Below are positions 1-7,740 of a stretch of 9,033 nucleotides of DNA, in pieces (the first letter of the stretch is position 1; each line of letters starts with the position of its first letter). A program made the translations under genes and the position numbers. The stretch spans positions 1 through 9,033 of the forward strand of contig USBP01000037.1 of NCBI GenBank assembly GCA_900552985.1. The letters run 5' to 3'. This DNA is from an uncultured Oscillospiraceae bacterium (GTDB taxonomy: Bacteria > Bacillota > Clostridia > Oscillospirales > Acutalibacteraceae). The notes under the pieces are model-generated. The model was not told where the DNA came from. It ran no database searches and saw nothing but the letters and a program-made list of their open reading frames with translations.

Positions 1-54
1 ATAGGAACCCGTCAGGTGGCAGGAGCTGCCGATGCAGACATAAATTGTGGTCAT
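1..54 (-). CDS. NuoE-like [2Fe-2S] ferredoxin-domain protein, N-terminal fragment (cut by window edge)
   Basis: Only the first 18 codons lie in the window and they read MTTIYVCIGSSCHLTGSY. The segment CIGSSCHLxGS is the first half of a thioredoxin-like [2Fe-2S] site (C-x4-C) as in NuoE/HydC-type proteins, and it matches the start of the complete paralogue at 4671-4934. The ATG is preceded by AAAGGATGA about 8-10 bases upstream, a usable ribosome binding site, and a sigma-A-like promoter lies further up. By family knowledge such proteins pass electrons to or from an NADH-binding or hydrogenase partner; the partner would lie beyond the left edge. The second cysteine pair is outside the window, so function is inferred from the N-terminal motif alone. 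Confidence 0.8.
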   Translation of the reverse strand, partial: MTTIYVCIGSSCHLTGSY

Positions 55-124
55 CCGTTACTCATCCTTTCACAGGCTGAAGCCTTTTGGATTTCGCTTT
101 TAAAAATCCCCTATTATTTTTTCC

Positions 125-153
125 ATTATAACGTACCATCGTCCCAGTTTCAT
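125..153 (-). promoter_or_regulatory. Predicted sigma-A promoter of the left-edge ferredoxin gene
   Basis: Read on the minus strand, ATGAAA (148-153) is followed after 17 bases by a perfect TATAAT (125-130). The -35 box matches TTGACA at 4 of 6 positions. Transcription would start near 118, giving a leader of about 64 bases before the ATG at 54. There is no recognisable terminator between the hydrogenase stop codon at 166 and this promoter, so read-through from the upstream operon is also possible. Confidence 0.6.
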
Positions 154-165
154 TCCCAAATGCAA

Positions 166-1608
166 CTATTCAAAATCATAAACACTGATGGCGTCCGTCA
201 TTGTTTTTTCCTTGGCAAGCTGGCCGTACTTATCCACATCAAGCTTATTCTTAGGCCCGTGCGTCAGGCAGGCCGCGCCGCCGATACAGCCGGATTCACA
301 GGCCATGCCCTCAATGAAATTCTCTTGCAGCACGCCCTTGGAGGCTTTGAGCAGCGCGGTGCGGCATTCGCGGATACCGTCGCAGGAGATCGGCTTATAG
401 CTGAAATCCCCCAATCCGTAAAGGCCCTGCTCCTTGAGCGCCTGCTCGACCGCACTGGCCAGGCCGCCGCTGCGGGCAAAAATGCGGCCATAATAGGAGG
501 CATTGTTGAGATGCTCGTCGGGCAGGGAAGCGATATCGATATCACGTGCGTCAAACAGCGCCTGCAGCTCCTCAAAAGTAATCACACAGTCGATATAGGG
601 GCGAACCGTTTCCCACTTCTGTTCCATTTTCTTCGCAATACAGGGGCCCACAAAAATAATTTTGCAGCCCGGATCAAGGCGCTTAATATGCTTGGCAATC
701 TGCGCCATGGGGGAAAGGTTGTGCGAAACGTGCTGCGCAAGGTTCGGAAAAGCCTTGCGGACATAGGTGACAAAAGCAGGGCAGCAGGAGCTTGTCAGAA
801 AGCCCTTCTCATACAGCTCGTTCGCCTCCTGGTAGGCGACCATATCCGCGCCGAGCGCCGCCTCGACAACGCTGAAAAAGCCAAGCTGCTTAAGGCCGGA
901 TACCACCTGCTCCACCCGTACCTGCACAAACTGGCTGACAATGGAGGGAGCCACAACGGCATAGACGTTATATTTTGTGTTGTCCTCCGACTCCTTGAGG
1001 ATGCGGATCGCCTCCAGGATGAAGGACTTATCCGCAATTGCGCCGAACGGGCATTTATAGACGCAGGCACCGCAGGAGATGCACTTGTCGTTATCGATTT
1101 TTGCCTTTTTATCCTCACCCATATGGATGGCCTTGATATGGCAGGCATTTTCACACGGGCGCACGCACTGGATAATCGCGTTATACGGGCAGGCGTTTAA
1201 GCACCGCCCACACTCTACGCACTTCGACTGGTCGATCACAGAGCGGTGGTTGACGATGCTGATCGCGCCCTTGGGGCACACATCCACACACTGGTGGGAG
1301 ATACACCCACGGCAGGCCTCGGAAACACGCATCCCCTCCACCGGGCACTCGTCGCAGGCGATATCCAAAACCTCTACCACATTGGGGTTCTCCTGATCAC
1401 CGCCCATTGCCAGCTTAATGCGCTCGCCGATGATAGCGCGCTCCTTATAAATACAGCAGCGCATCGTCGGCTTAGGGCCGGGCATAATCTTGGCCGGGAT
1501 ATCCAGCAGCGCACCGCTGTCGAGCTTATCCTCAAAGGCCAGGCGGGCGACCTCCCGCAGCACCTTATATTTCAGCTTCTGCACTGCGGTATCAAACAGT
1601 TTTTTCAT
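166..1608 (-). CDS. Monomeric [FeFe] hydrogenase, group B type, with several N-terminal [4Fe-4S] sites
   Basis: 480 residues. It catalyses 2H+ + 2e- <-> H2, probably with ferredoxin in the cytoplasm. The H-cluster domain carries motif 1 as SSCCP (Cys275/276), motif 2 as VGPCIAKKME (Cys323) and motif 3 as EGMACESGC (Cys437/441), so all four ligands of the cubane sub-cluster and the proton-relay cysteine are present. The N-terminal half is cysteine-rich: C-x2-C-x4-C-x3-CP (99-111), C-x2-C-x2-C-x3-CP (130-140) and C-x2-C-x2-C-x3-CP (176-186), plus C51/C52, C85-x2-C88 and C148/C152/C156, enough for three and perhaps four clusters. VGPC in place of MPC in motif 2 and the long Cys-rich N-terminus suit group B. 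The start is placed at the second ATG because GGAG sits 9 bases before it; the upstream in-frame ATG at 1623 has no such site. It is the last gene of the cluster, 132 bases after the phosphatase gene. Confidence 0.9.
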   Translation of the reverse strand: MKKLFDTAVQKLKYKVLREVARLAFEDKLDSGALLDIPAKIMPGPKPTMRCCIYKERAIIGERIKLAMGGDQENPNVVEVLDIACDECPVEGMRVSEACRGCISHQCVDVCPKGAISIVNHRSVIDQSKCVECGRCLNACPYNAIIQCVRPCENACHIKAIHMGEDKKAKIDNDKCISCGACVYKCPFGAIADKSFILEAIRILKESEDNTKYNVYAVVAPSIVSQFVQVRVEQVVSGLKQLGFFSVVEAALGADMVAYQEANELYEKGFLTSSCCPAFVTYVRKAFPNLAQHVSHNLSPMAQIAKHIKRLDPGCKIIFVGPCIAKKMEQKWETVRPYIDCVITFEELQALFDARDIDIASLPDEHLNNASYYGRIFARSGGLASAVEQALKEQGLYGLGDFSYKPISCDGIRECRTALLKASKGVLQENFIEGMACESGCIGGAACLTHGPKNKLDVDKYGQLAKEKTMTDAISVYDFE

Positions 1609-1740
1609 TGCGTCACTCTCCATTCAAAACGGAAAATCGTTCAGGCGTTGATAAAATCGAGAGCACAGCCGGAAGGCGGCATTATCATATGGCAGGGGGG
1701 GATATCCCGCGCTGCAATCCGTCGCCTTGCCCGGTTTGGC
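1609..1740 (-). other. Gap between phosphatase and hydrogenase genes
   Basis: This 132-base gap is much longer than the 18-20 base gaps elsewhere in the cluster. It contains a run of seven G on the plus strand (1695-1701) and a 10-base perfect palindrome GGGATATCCC (1699-1708), loosely flanked by GCAG and CTGC. Minus-strand TATGAT or GATAAT near 1683-1690 could act as a -10 box, but no credible -35 box stands at the right distance. There is no T-tract terminator. I cannot assign a function. Confidence 0.4.
1616..1621 (-). promoter_or_regulatory. Ribosome binding site that decides the hydrogenase start
   Basis: Minus-strand GGAGAG lies 7-9 bases before the ATG at 1608, inside the codons that would follow the alternative ATG at 1623. 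The region before 1623 is T-rich and lacks a purine-rich box. This supports MKKLFDTAVQ as the true N-terminus, removing five residues from the longest reading frame. Confidence 0.65.
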
Positions 1741-2913
1741 TCAATAATAGGTCTTATCCACCCGCTTGCCGAGCTTTACCATTAGCTCCGCCAAGCGGTC
1801 AATCAGCTTTAATTTGATGCTCAGATCAGCCGGCAGGTTCGGATTCTGGTGCGCCGGGTTAATCGCCGTGCCGATGAACAGCTTTAAATGCGTGCAATCC
1901 TCCAGGAACATCCGCGCGAGCATGGAGGCGCCGTTCTCCTCATCAATACGGTGGAAATAATAGGAATCCGCGTCTTTTTCGCAGTATTCCTGCAAAATAT
2001 CCAGCGTGCGCGTCAGCGTCAATACGCCCTCTGTGACAAGATCGACGCCCTCTATGAAGCCGATGGGCGGGATGGAGGGGTCGGAATACGTCAGCGAAGT
2101 GCGGATTTTGCGGTTCAGCACCCGCGCGACGATGTTGGCGCTCGTGCCGCCGCAGATGATCTTTTTGCCCGGGGAGCGCATATAGTCGCGCACCATGCGC
2201 TCGTCATCCGCCTTGTCCTTCGGCGGGCCCGCAAGCATATTCACCCCCTTGTGCGCCGTGACCTCCGCCACCAAAACGGTGGAGTCATCCCCCGGTTTTT
2301 TCATATACAGGTCGTTTACGGTGTCGGAGAGCGCAGCCGCCAGCCGCGGGGCGGACATCTCCAGAGCAGTAGCGTTTAAAAGCCACTTCACCACATGCTC
2401 CCACGTCCAGCCGAAGTTGAGCGATTCGCCCACGCCAGCATAGATGACTCCGTCGCTGACAATGGTAATCACATCCCCGGGGAGCGCCTGAAACCGGGTT
2501 TCATACACGCCTTTGCCGGAGTATTCATTATATTCGCATTTGAATTCCATGCGCTTGCCATCGCGGATATAGATACAGAAGGGGTTGTCAAACTCCGCGA
2601 GATAGCCCTCGCCGCTGTCCTTAATCTCCAGGATGCTGAAGGTGGCATACGCCACCTTGCGCACGCTGCACACGGGCAGGGTGTTGACAATGGTGGAAAC
2701 CACGTCAGCAACGCTTGCGCCCTCGCGCACCATCGTCGCGCAGATCGTGCTGGTGAGGGTGGCGAGGATGTTCGCCTTGACGCCGCTGCCCAAGCCGTCC
2801 GCCAGCACGGCAATGGTGGAATCCGCCGTGCGCACGGTGACGACCTTATCCCCGCAAAGCTCTTCGCCTTTTTTATTCAGGCTCTTCCATGCAACATCGA
2901 TATGTACGCTCAT
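1741..2913 (-). CDS. SpoIIE/PP2C-family serine phosphatase with long C-terminal extension
   Basis: 390 residues. The first ~220 form a PPM/SpoIIE-type phosphatase domain, which hydrolyses phosphoserine/phosphothreonine on partner proteins using two metal ions. The expected acidic residues are visible: GDK (Asp22), the ADGLGSG motif (Asp39), SDG (Asp154) and GDDST (Asp209/210). No membrane segment is apparent, so it is probably cytoplasmic. Residues ~221-390 form a separate C-terminal region containing CGGTSANIVARV (254-265), which I do not recognise. The gene begins 20 bases after the HydS stop codon, so the two are almost certainly co-transcribed. HydS-type hydrogenases are known to neighbour such phosphatases, which suggests this is the signalling output of HydS. 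The Shine-Dalgarno sequence is weak (a GGGAAGGG stretch set rather far upstream), consistent with translational coupling. Its substrate is unknown and no anti-anti-sigma protein is encoded here. Confidence 0.88.
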   Translation of the reverse strand: MSVHIDVAWKSLNKKGEELCGDKVVTVRTADSTIAVLADGLGSGVKANILATLTSTICATMVREGASVADVVSTIVNTLPVCSVRKVAYATFSILEIKDSGEGYLAEFDNPFCIYIRDGKRMEFKCEYNEYSGKGVYETRFQALPGDVITIVSDGVIYAGVGESLNFGWTWEHVVKWLLNATALEMSAPRLAAALSDTVNDLYMKKPGDDSTVLVAEVTAHKGVNMLAGPPKDKADDERMVRDYMRSPGKKIICGGTSANIVARVLNRKIRTSLTYSDPSIPPIGFIEGVDLVTEGVLTLTRTLDILQEYCEKDADSYYFHRIDEENGASMLARMFLEDCTHLKLFIGTAINPAHQNPNLPADLSIKLKLIDRLAELMVKLGKRVDKTYY

Positions 2914-2933
2914 TCCAGGTTCACGCCCTTCCC

Positions 2934-4652
2934 TCAGGCTTGCGCGTCATCGCGCGCGATCATATCTTTTAGCTTTGTCAGCGTGACCTTCGTCTCAGCC
3001 GTCGTTTCCCCGAGGAGACTGGCGATCTCCTGCGCGACAACCATCTGCTTGTCAATCACCTTCTGCGCCATTTCAACGGTTTCCATGCGCAGCTTCTGCC
3101 CCTTCTCCTTTAATGCCTCTTCCTCGGTGATATCCTTAAAGATACCCATGCAGTAATTGCCCTCTTTGATATAGACAATGCTCTCCAGGAAGGTTTTTTG
3201 ATAAGCATCCACTGTAATCTTCTTGTCAAAGATCGGTTGCCTGCTGTCAAACACCGCGAGAGTATCCGCCGGGTCAAGAATTTCATAAAGCCCTTTTGTC
3301 AACGCGGCAGCGCGGCTGACGCCAAACGCCTTTTCTGCGGCGGCATTATATTCGACAATATTGAGATCCTCATCAACGATGATGGTAATATTCGGCGTTT
3401 CCGTAAGCACCACATTGGAAAGAGATTCCGCGCGCTGGCGCATAAACGGCATGCACATTGTCAGCTCCGCCTTCCCCTGATAGACGGCAATCGCCTTATC
3501 CCGGCAGGTGGCATAGCCGCATGAGCCGCAGTTCAATTCCTGCGCAGGGGAATCCTTGCCGATTTTTTGCAGGATGGAGCGGATTACCTCCTCGCTCGGG
3601 ATCTCTCGCTTATCCGTCCTGTCCACAAAGCCCTTGTGCATCGGAATCACATTGGTAAGCTCTGGATAACCGTCGCCCGTCTCCTGCACATGCTCCTTGT
3701 GCTGGATGCGCCCGGTAAAGCGGTCGTGCGCGGCAGCCACGCGGGCCGGCCCGTTGATGCAGCCGCTCGTGCAGGCGTTGATCTCAATAAAGCTGCCGGT
3801 GATCTGCCCTGCACGGATGGCCTCAAACACATCCTTGCAGTTGTCAATGCCGTCAATACACATCATGTTATAATTGGGCAGCTCCCCGCCATGCCTTCTT
3901 TTCAGGGTTTTGATGATACCGCCCGCGATCGGGTACAGGCGCAGGATTTCAGAATCCCCGCGCAAAAAATCTGCCGGCTCACAGCTGTCAATCGTAATCT
4001 GTTCTTCCCGGAGCCAGTTCGTCATATCCTGAAAGGTGAGCACAGCGTCAATTTCCGTCTCATGCCGGATATCGTCCGCCTCCGCCTTCTTTGCGATACA
4101 GGGCCCCACAAAAACGACCTTGCTGTCGTGCCCGTAAGTCTCCTTGAGCAGGCGGCCGTGCGCGATCATCGGGCTGACTACGGAGGCGAGATAGGGAATC
4201 AGCTCCGGATAATATTTCTCCACCAGATCGTTGACCGTGGGGCAGCAGGTGGTGATGATGTTTTCCATCTCATGCGCCTGGATAAGCTTATGATATTCCG
4301 CGGTCACATAAGCCGCGCCATCCGCCGTCTGTGCCGTGCCAAAAACGCCCAGCTTCTGAAACGCACCCAACAGCCTGCGCTCATCCTGAAAGTCAAAGGA
4401 AGTGTAGTAGGACGGCGCGAGGGAAAAGATCACACGCTTCCCGTTTTTCAAGAAGCCTTTTACCTTATCCAAATCGCTGGAAAGGGTTTTCGCATTCTGC
4501 GGGCAGGCGTTGAGGCATTTCCCGCACAGGATACAGTCCGCATCGATAATCTGCGCCTGCTCGCTGATCAGGCGGATGGATTTGACCGGGCAGACCTTGA
4601 TGCATTTATAGCAGTTTTTACAATTTGCCTTTTGCAGGCCGATGATACTCAT
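2934..4652 (-). CDS. hydS: Sensory [FeFe] hydrogenase HydS (group C type) with PAS domain
   Basis: 572 residues, probably an H2/redox sensor rather than a bulk catalyst. Domains in order: two [4Fe-4S] sites of ferredoxin type (Cys11/14/17/21 and Cys40/43/46/50); H-cluster domain with motif 1 TTCCP (134-138), motif 2 VGPCIAKKAE (Cys185) and motif 3 IEINACTSGC (Cys294/298); an extra [4Fe-4S] module C-x2-C-x4-C-x16-C (Cys375/378/383/400); a PAS domain (~411-508, ending GIFKDITEE); and a charged helical, probably coiled-coil tail (~508-572). The two methionines typical of catalytic enzymes near the H-cluster are replaced (Gly183 and Asn292), while the proton-relay Cys136 is kept. The C-terminal PAS domain and neighbouring PP2C phosphatase are hallmarks of group C. 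AAAGGAG lies 7 bases before the ATG. The gene starts 18 bases after the small [2Fe-2S] gene. Sensing is inferred from architecture, not shown. Confidence 0.9.
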   Translation of the reverse strand: MSIIGLQKANCKNCYKCIKVCPVKSIRLISEQAQIIDADCILCGKCLNACPQNAKTLSSDLDKVKGFLKNGKRVIFSLAPSYYTSFDFQDERRLLGAFQKLGVFGTAQTADGAAYVTAEYHKLIQAHEMENIITTCCPTVNDLVEKYYPELIPYLASVVSPMIAHGRLLKETYGHDSKVVFVGPCIAKKAEADDIRHETEIDAVLTFQDMTNWLREEQITIDSCEPADFLRGDSEILRLYPIAGGIIKTLKRRHGGELPNYNMMCIDGIDNCKDVFEAIRAGQITGSFIEINACTSGCINGPARVAAAHDRFTGRIQHKEHVQETGDGYPELTNVIPMHKGFVDRTDKREIPSEEVIRSILQKIGKDSPAQELNCGSCGYATCRDKAIAVYQGKAELTMCMPFMRQRAESLSNVVLTETPNITIIVDEDLNIVEYNAAAEKAFGVSRAAALTKGLYEILDPADTLAVFDSRQPIFDKKITVDAYQKTFLESIVYIKEGNYCMGIFKDITEEEALKEKGQKLRMETVEMAQKVIDKQMVVAQEIASLLGETTAETKVTLTKLKDMIARDDAQA

Positions 4653-4670
4653 ATGGCCGCTCCTTTCCCC

Positions 4671-4934
4671 TTATTTTTCGCCCTGTGTTGGCTCCAGCTT
4701 TTCCAAAACCTCCTGCTTGAAAAAGGCCGGGACATCTGCCGGCGTCAACGAAAACTTGCGCCCGCCCGTGCTCACGCAGACGCCGCCCTTTGTGCACTCC
4801 CCCATGCAGAAGGAGCCCTTAAGCTCTACCTGCTCGGAAAGCCCATAGGCGGAAACCAGCTTCTCCAGCACCTGGATCACATCGCGCGAGCCATGCAGAT
4901 GGCAGGAGCTTCCGATGCAAATCGTGATTTCCAA
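4671..4934 (-). CDS. Small NuoE-like (thioredoxin-fold) [2Fe-2S] protein
   Basis: 87 residues starting MEITICIGSSCHLHGS. Cys6, Cys11, Cys43 and Cys47 (C-x4-C ... C-x3-C) match the [2Fe-2S] ligands of the NuoE/HydC C-terminal domain; a fifth cysteine is Cys53. The protein covers only the thioredoxin-like ferredoxin domain and lacks the helical N-terminus of full NuoE. I place the start at a TTG because a perfect GGAGGTG lies 7 bases upstream of it; a TTG six codons earlier would place that ribosome binding site inside the gene. It is the first gene of the hydrogenase cluster, 18 bases before hydS, so it probably shuttles electrons to or from HydS or the neighbouring hydrogenase. This role is inferred from position. 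Confidence 0.87.
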   Translation of the reverse strand: MEITICIGSSCHLHGSRDVIQVLEKLVSAYGLSEQVELKGSFCMGECTKGGVCVSTGGRKFSLTPADVPAFFKQEVLEKLEPTQGEK

Positions 4935-4941
4935 GGAAAAG

Positions 4942-4948
4942 CACCTCC
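4942..4948 (-). promoter_or_regulatory. Strong Shine-Dalgarno before a TTG start
   Basis: Minus-strand GGAGGTG, a full match to the 16S rRNA tail complement, stands 7 bases before TTG at 4934. It decides the start of the small [2Fe-2S] gene and shows that a rare start codon is offset by a strong ribosome binding site. Confidence 0.8.
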
Positions 4949-4994
4949 CCAAAAAAATTCCGACTTCAGATGTCAGATTTCAACCGATACCTGT

Positions 4995-5023
4995 ATCATA
5001 CCGCATTTTGCAAAAATACGCCA
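4995..5023 (-). promoter_or_regulatory. Possible promoter of the ferredoxin-hydS-phosphatase-hydrogenase cluster
   Basis: On the minus strand TATGAT (4995-5000) is a good -10 box. The sequence 17 bases upstream, TGGCGT (5018-5023), is a poor -35 box, so the promoter would need an activator, an alternative sigma factor or a different spacing. The spacer contains the palindrome TTTTGCAAAA. Downstream of the -10 is GATAC-AG-GTATC. Transcription would start near 4988, giving a leader of about 54 bases. A promoter somewhere in 4935-5057 is plausible; this exact one is tentative. Confidence 0.4.
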
Positions 5024-5057
5024 GAGCTAAAATTTCACATCCGCAGCCGGAACCCGG

Positions 5058-5095
5058 ACGAAGGGCCCCACCGCAGGCGGAGCCCTTCGTTTTTT
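5058..5095 (+). terminator. Hairpin with T-tract facing against adhE transcription
   Basis: Perfect 9-base arms ACGAAGGGC (5058-5066) and GCCCTTCGT (5082-5090) enclose 15 bases that can pair further (CCGC/GCGG). The six T residues (5090-5095) follow the right arm on the plus strand, so the classical intrinsic terminator points rightward. All genes run leftward: adhE ends 25 bases from the structure, and its transcript meets an A-tract first and CCGGG after the hairpin. It could stop antisense transcription into adhE, or act as an inefficient terminator or 3' stabilising hairpin for adhE mRNA. Confidence 0.7.
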
Positions 5096-5119
5096 ACACG
5101 ATTTCCGATTTACCGCAGA

Positions 5120-7732
5120 TTACCGGCCGTAGTAAGCGTCCGTGTAGAGCTGCTCGATCTCCGACACCAGCGGGTAACGCGGGTTGGCTGTGGTGCACTG
5201 GTCGGCATGTGCATTGTCGGCCAGGCGCGGCAGCTTGTCGAAGAACTCTTTTTCATCAATGCCGCACTCTTGAATGGAGGCGGGCACATTGAGGGATGCG
5301 CGCAGATCCTTAATCGCCTTCACCAGATTCGCAACGCTCTCCTGTGTGGTCTTACCGGCGATGCCAAGATGCTTTGCAATCTTCTCAAATTTCTTATCCG
5401 CAATAAACGTCTCATATTTCGGGAAGGTGGCAAACTTTGTGGGCTTCTGCGCATTGTAAGCCACGATATAAGGCAGCAGGATGGCATTGGCGCGGCCGTG
5501 CGGGATGTGATACTCGCCGCCGAGCTTGTGTGCCATGGAGTGGTTCAGACCAAGGAAGGCATTTGTAAACGCCATACCGGCGATGCAGGATGCATTGTGC
5601 ATCTTCTCACGGGCCTCCACATCGGAAGAGCCGTTCTGATAGGCGCGGGGCAGGTATTCAAACACCATCTCAATCGCCTGCATGGCAAGGCCGTCCGTGT
5701 AATCGCTGGCCAGGTTGGAGGTGTAGGCCTCGATCGCGTGCGTGAGCACGTCCATGCCCGTATCCGCAGTGGCGGATTTCGGCAGGCTCATGACGAACTG
5801 CGGGTCAATGATCGCCACATCGGGGGTCAGGGCGTAGTCGGCAAGCGGATACTTGATGTTGCCGTTCTTGCGGTCGGTAATAACGGCGAAGCTCGTCACC
5901 TCGCTGCCTGTACCGGAGGTCGTCGGGATGCAGACCATCTTCGCCTTGGTGCCCAGCTTCGGGAACTTGACGGCGCGCTTGCGGATATCAATGAATTTCT
6001 GCTTCAGGCCGTCGAAGGAGGCGTCCGGATGCTCATAGAACAGCCACATGCCCTTTGCGGCGTCCATCGCGGAGCCGCCGCCGAGCGCGATGATCACATC
6101 GGGCTGGAACTCGCGCATGACCGCTACGCCGCGCATAATCGTATCCACATCGGGATCGGGCTCCACATCGGAATAAATTTCGCTGTGGCAATAATGCTCG
6201 CGCTTGCGCAAATAGTAGAGGATCTTATCCACATAGCCGAGCTTCACCATCATCGGATCGGTCACGATAAATGCGCGCTCGATATCCTGCATCTTCTCAA
6301 GATACTGGATGGAATCCGACTCGAAGTAGATCTTCGGCGGGATCTTGAACCACTGCATATTGACCCTCCTCTTTGCAAGGCGCTTTTTGTTGATGAGGTT
6401 GACGGTGGAGACATTGGAGGTCGTAGAATTGTGGCCGTAGGAGCCGCAGCCGAGGGTAAGCGACGGCGTATTGGAATTGTAGATATCGCCGATACCACCC
6501 TGCGAGGAGGGGGAGTTGACGATCACACGGCCGACCTTCATCTCTTCGCCAAAGGCCTTGATGATCTCTTCGTTCGTAGAGTGAATCACAGCGGAGTGAC
6601 CGAGGCCGCCCATAAGCAGCATCTCTGTCGCACGCTGGAAGCCCTCTTTCGTGCTGTTGACCACATAGTAAGCGAGCACAGGGCTCAGCTTCTCGCGGGA
6701 AAGCGGATAATCCGGGCCGACGGCCGGGAGCCGGGCGATCAAAATCTTGGTCTTCTCCGGCACCTGAATGCCTGCGTGCTCAGCAATCCAGTTCGCGCTC
6801 TTACCAACCACCTCGGGGTTGACGGCCTGCTTCTGTGCGCTGATCACATAATCAGAGACCTTCTGCGTTTCTTCCTCGTTGAGGAAATAGCAGTTGTTTT
6901 CCTTCATGATGCGCTCAAAATCCTTCTGGATTTCCTGGTCAACAATAACCGCCTGCTCGGAAGCGCAGATCATGCCGTTATCAAAGGTTTTGGAAAGCAT
7001 CAAATCGGTGCAGGCGCGCTCGAGCTTCGCGCTCTTTTCAATGTAGCAGGGCACGTTGCCGGGGCCAACGCCCAGAGCGGGTTTACCGGCGCTGTACGCG
7101 CTCTTGACCATCCCTGCGCCGCCTGTGGCAAGGATAAGGGAAACGCCCGGATGATTCATCAGCGCCATCGTTGCCTGGATGGAAGGCGTCTCAATCCACT
7201 GGATGCAGTTCTCCGGCGCGCCAGCCTTGACAGCCGCCTCATACAGCACCCTGGCCGCCTCCACAGAGCACTTCTGCGCATTGGGGTGGAAGCCGAAGAT
7301 CACCGGGTTGCGGGATTTCATGCAGATCAGGGATTTAAACATTGTGGTGGAGGTGGGGTTCGTCACCGGCGTAGCGGCCGCCACCACGCCGACCGGCTCT
7401 GCGATCTCCACATAGCCTTCCAGTTCGTTCTCCTCCACAATGCCGACGGTCTTTTCATTCTTAATGGAGTGCCAGATATACTCCGTGGCGAACATGTTTT
7501 TGATGATCTTATCCTCATATACGCCGCGGCCGGTCTCCTCAACCGCCATCTTCGCAAGCCGGGTGTGGTTTTCCTGGCCGGCGACGGTCATCGCCTCCAC
7601 GATCTTGTTGACCTGCTCCTGCGTCATGCTCATGAATTGCTCCAGAGCCTTGAGCGCCTTCTGCACATGGTTGTCTACCATGGCTTCGACGTCAACCGCG
7701 GGGGCTTTCTTTTCCTGCTTTTCATTTGCCAT
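5120..7732 (-). CDS. adhE: Bifunctional aldehyde-alcohol dehydrogenase AdhE
   Basis: 870 residues, the usual AdhE length. It reduces acetyl-CoA to acetaldehyde and then ethanol, oxidising two NADH; family members form cytoplasmic spirosome filaments. The N-terminal CoA-acylating aldehyde dehydrogenase domain (~15-450) has the catalytic cysteine in GMICASEQ (Cys256) and the GVGPGN loop (221-226). The C-terminal iron-dependent alcohol dehydrogenase domain (~460-870) has the NAD-binding [10 protein letters not shown] (551-560) and metal ligands Asp661, His665, His731 and His745 in [13 protein letters not shown] and [16 protein letters not shown]. Start: the longest frame begins 13 codons upstream, but AAGGAG lies 8 bases before the ATG at 7732, giving MANEKQEKK. 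It is a single gene behind a sigma-A promoter with a Rex operator over the start site, so it should be repressed when NADH/NAD+ is low. It lies upstream of the hydrogenase cluster, with which it competes for reducing power. Confidence 0.97.
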   Translation of the reverse strand: MANEKQEKKAPAVDVEAMVDNHVQKALKALEQFMSMTQEQVNKIVEAMTVAGQENHTRLAKMAVEETGRGVYEDKIIKNMFATEYIWHSIKNEKTVGIVEENELEGYVEIAEPVGVVAAATPVTNPTSTTMFKSLICMKSRNPVIFGFHPNAQKCSVEAARVLYEAAVKAGAPENCIQWIETPSIQATMALMNHPGVSLILATGGAGMVKSAYSAGKPALGVGPGNVPCYIEKSAKLERACTDLMLSKTFDNGMICASEQAVIVDQEIQKDFERIMKENNCYFLNEEETQKVSDYVISAQKQAVNPEVVGKSANWIAEHAGIQVPEKTKILIARLPAVGPDYPLSREKLSPVLAYYVVNSTKEGFQRATEMLLMGGLGHSAVIHSTNEEIIKAFGEEMKVGRVIVNSPSSQGGIGDIYNSNTPSLTLGCGSYGHNSTTSNVSTVNLINKKRLAKRRVNMQWFKIPPKIYFESDSIQYLEKMQDIERAFIVTDPMMVKLGYVDKILYYLRKREHYCHSEIYSDVEPDPDVDTIMRGVAVMREFQPDVIIALGGGSAMDAAKGMWLFYEHPDASFDGLKQKFIDIRKRAVKFPKLGTKAKMVCIPTTSGTGSEVTSFAVITDRKNGNIKYPLADYALTPDVAIIDPQFVMSLPKSATADTGMDVLTHAIEAYTSNLASDYTDGLAMQAIEMVFEYLPRAYQNGSSDVEAREKMHNASCIAGMAFTNAFLGLNHSMAHKLGGEYHIPHGRANAILLPYIVAYNAQKPTKFATFPKYETFIADKKFEKIAKHLGIAGKTTQESVANLVKAIKDLRASLNVPASIQECGIDEKEFFDKLPRLADNAHADQCTTANPRYPLVSEIEQLYTDAYYGR

Positions 7733-7740
7733 TGCAATCG

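Noticed and set aside
61..85. AGGCT-GA-AGCCT followed by TTTT as a terminator on the plus strand
   Set aside because: The stem is five pairs with a two-base loop, too weak, and no plus-strand gene leads into it. It lies in the leader of the left-edge gene.
3567..5030. A 487-codon plus-strand open frame opposite hydS
   Set aside because: It overlaps hydS and the [2Fe-2S] gene, both confirmed by cysteine motifs and ribosome binding sites. The plus-strand product shows no domain or start signal.
5023..5040. Second Rex operator upstream of the hydS cluster (minus-strand TGTGAAATTTT)
   Set aside because: Only the left half matches the TTGTGAA-type consensus; the right half matches at essentially no arm position.
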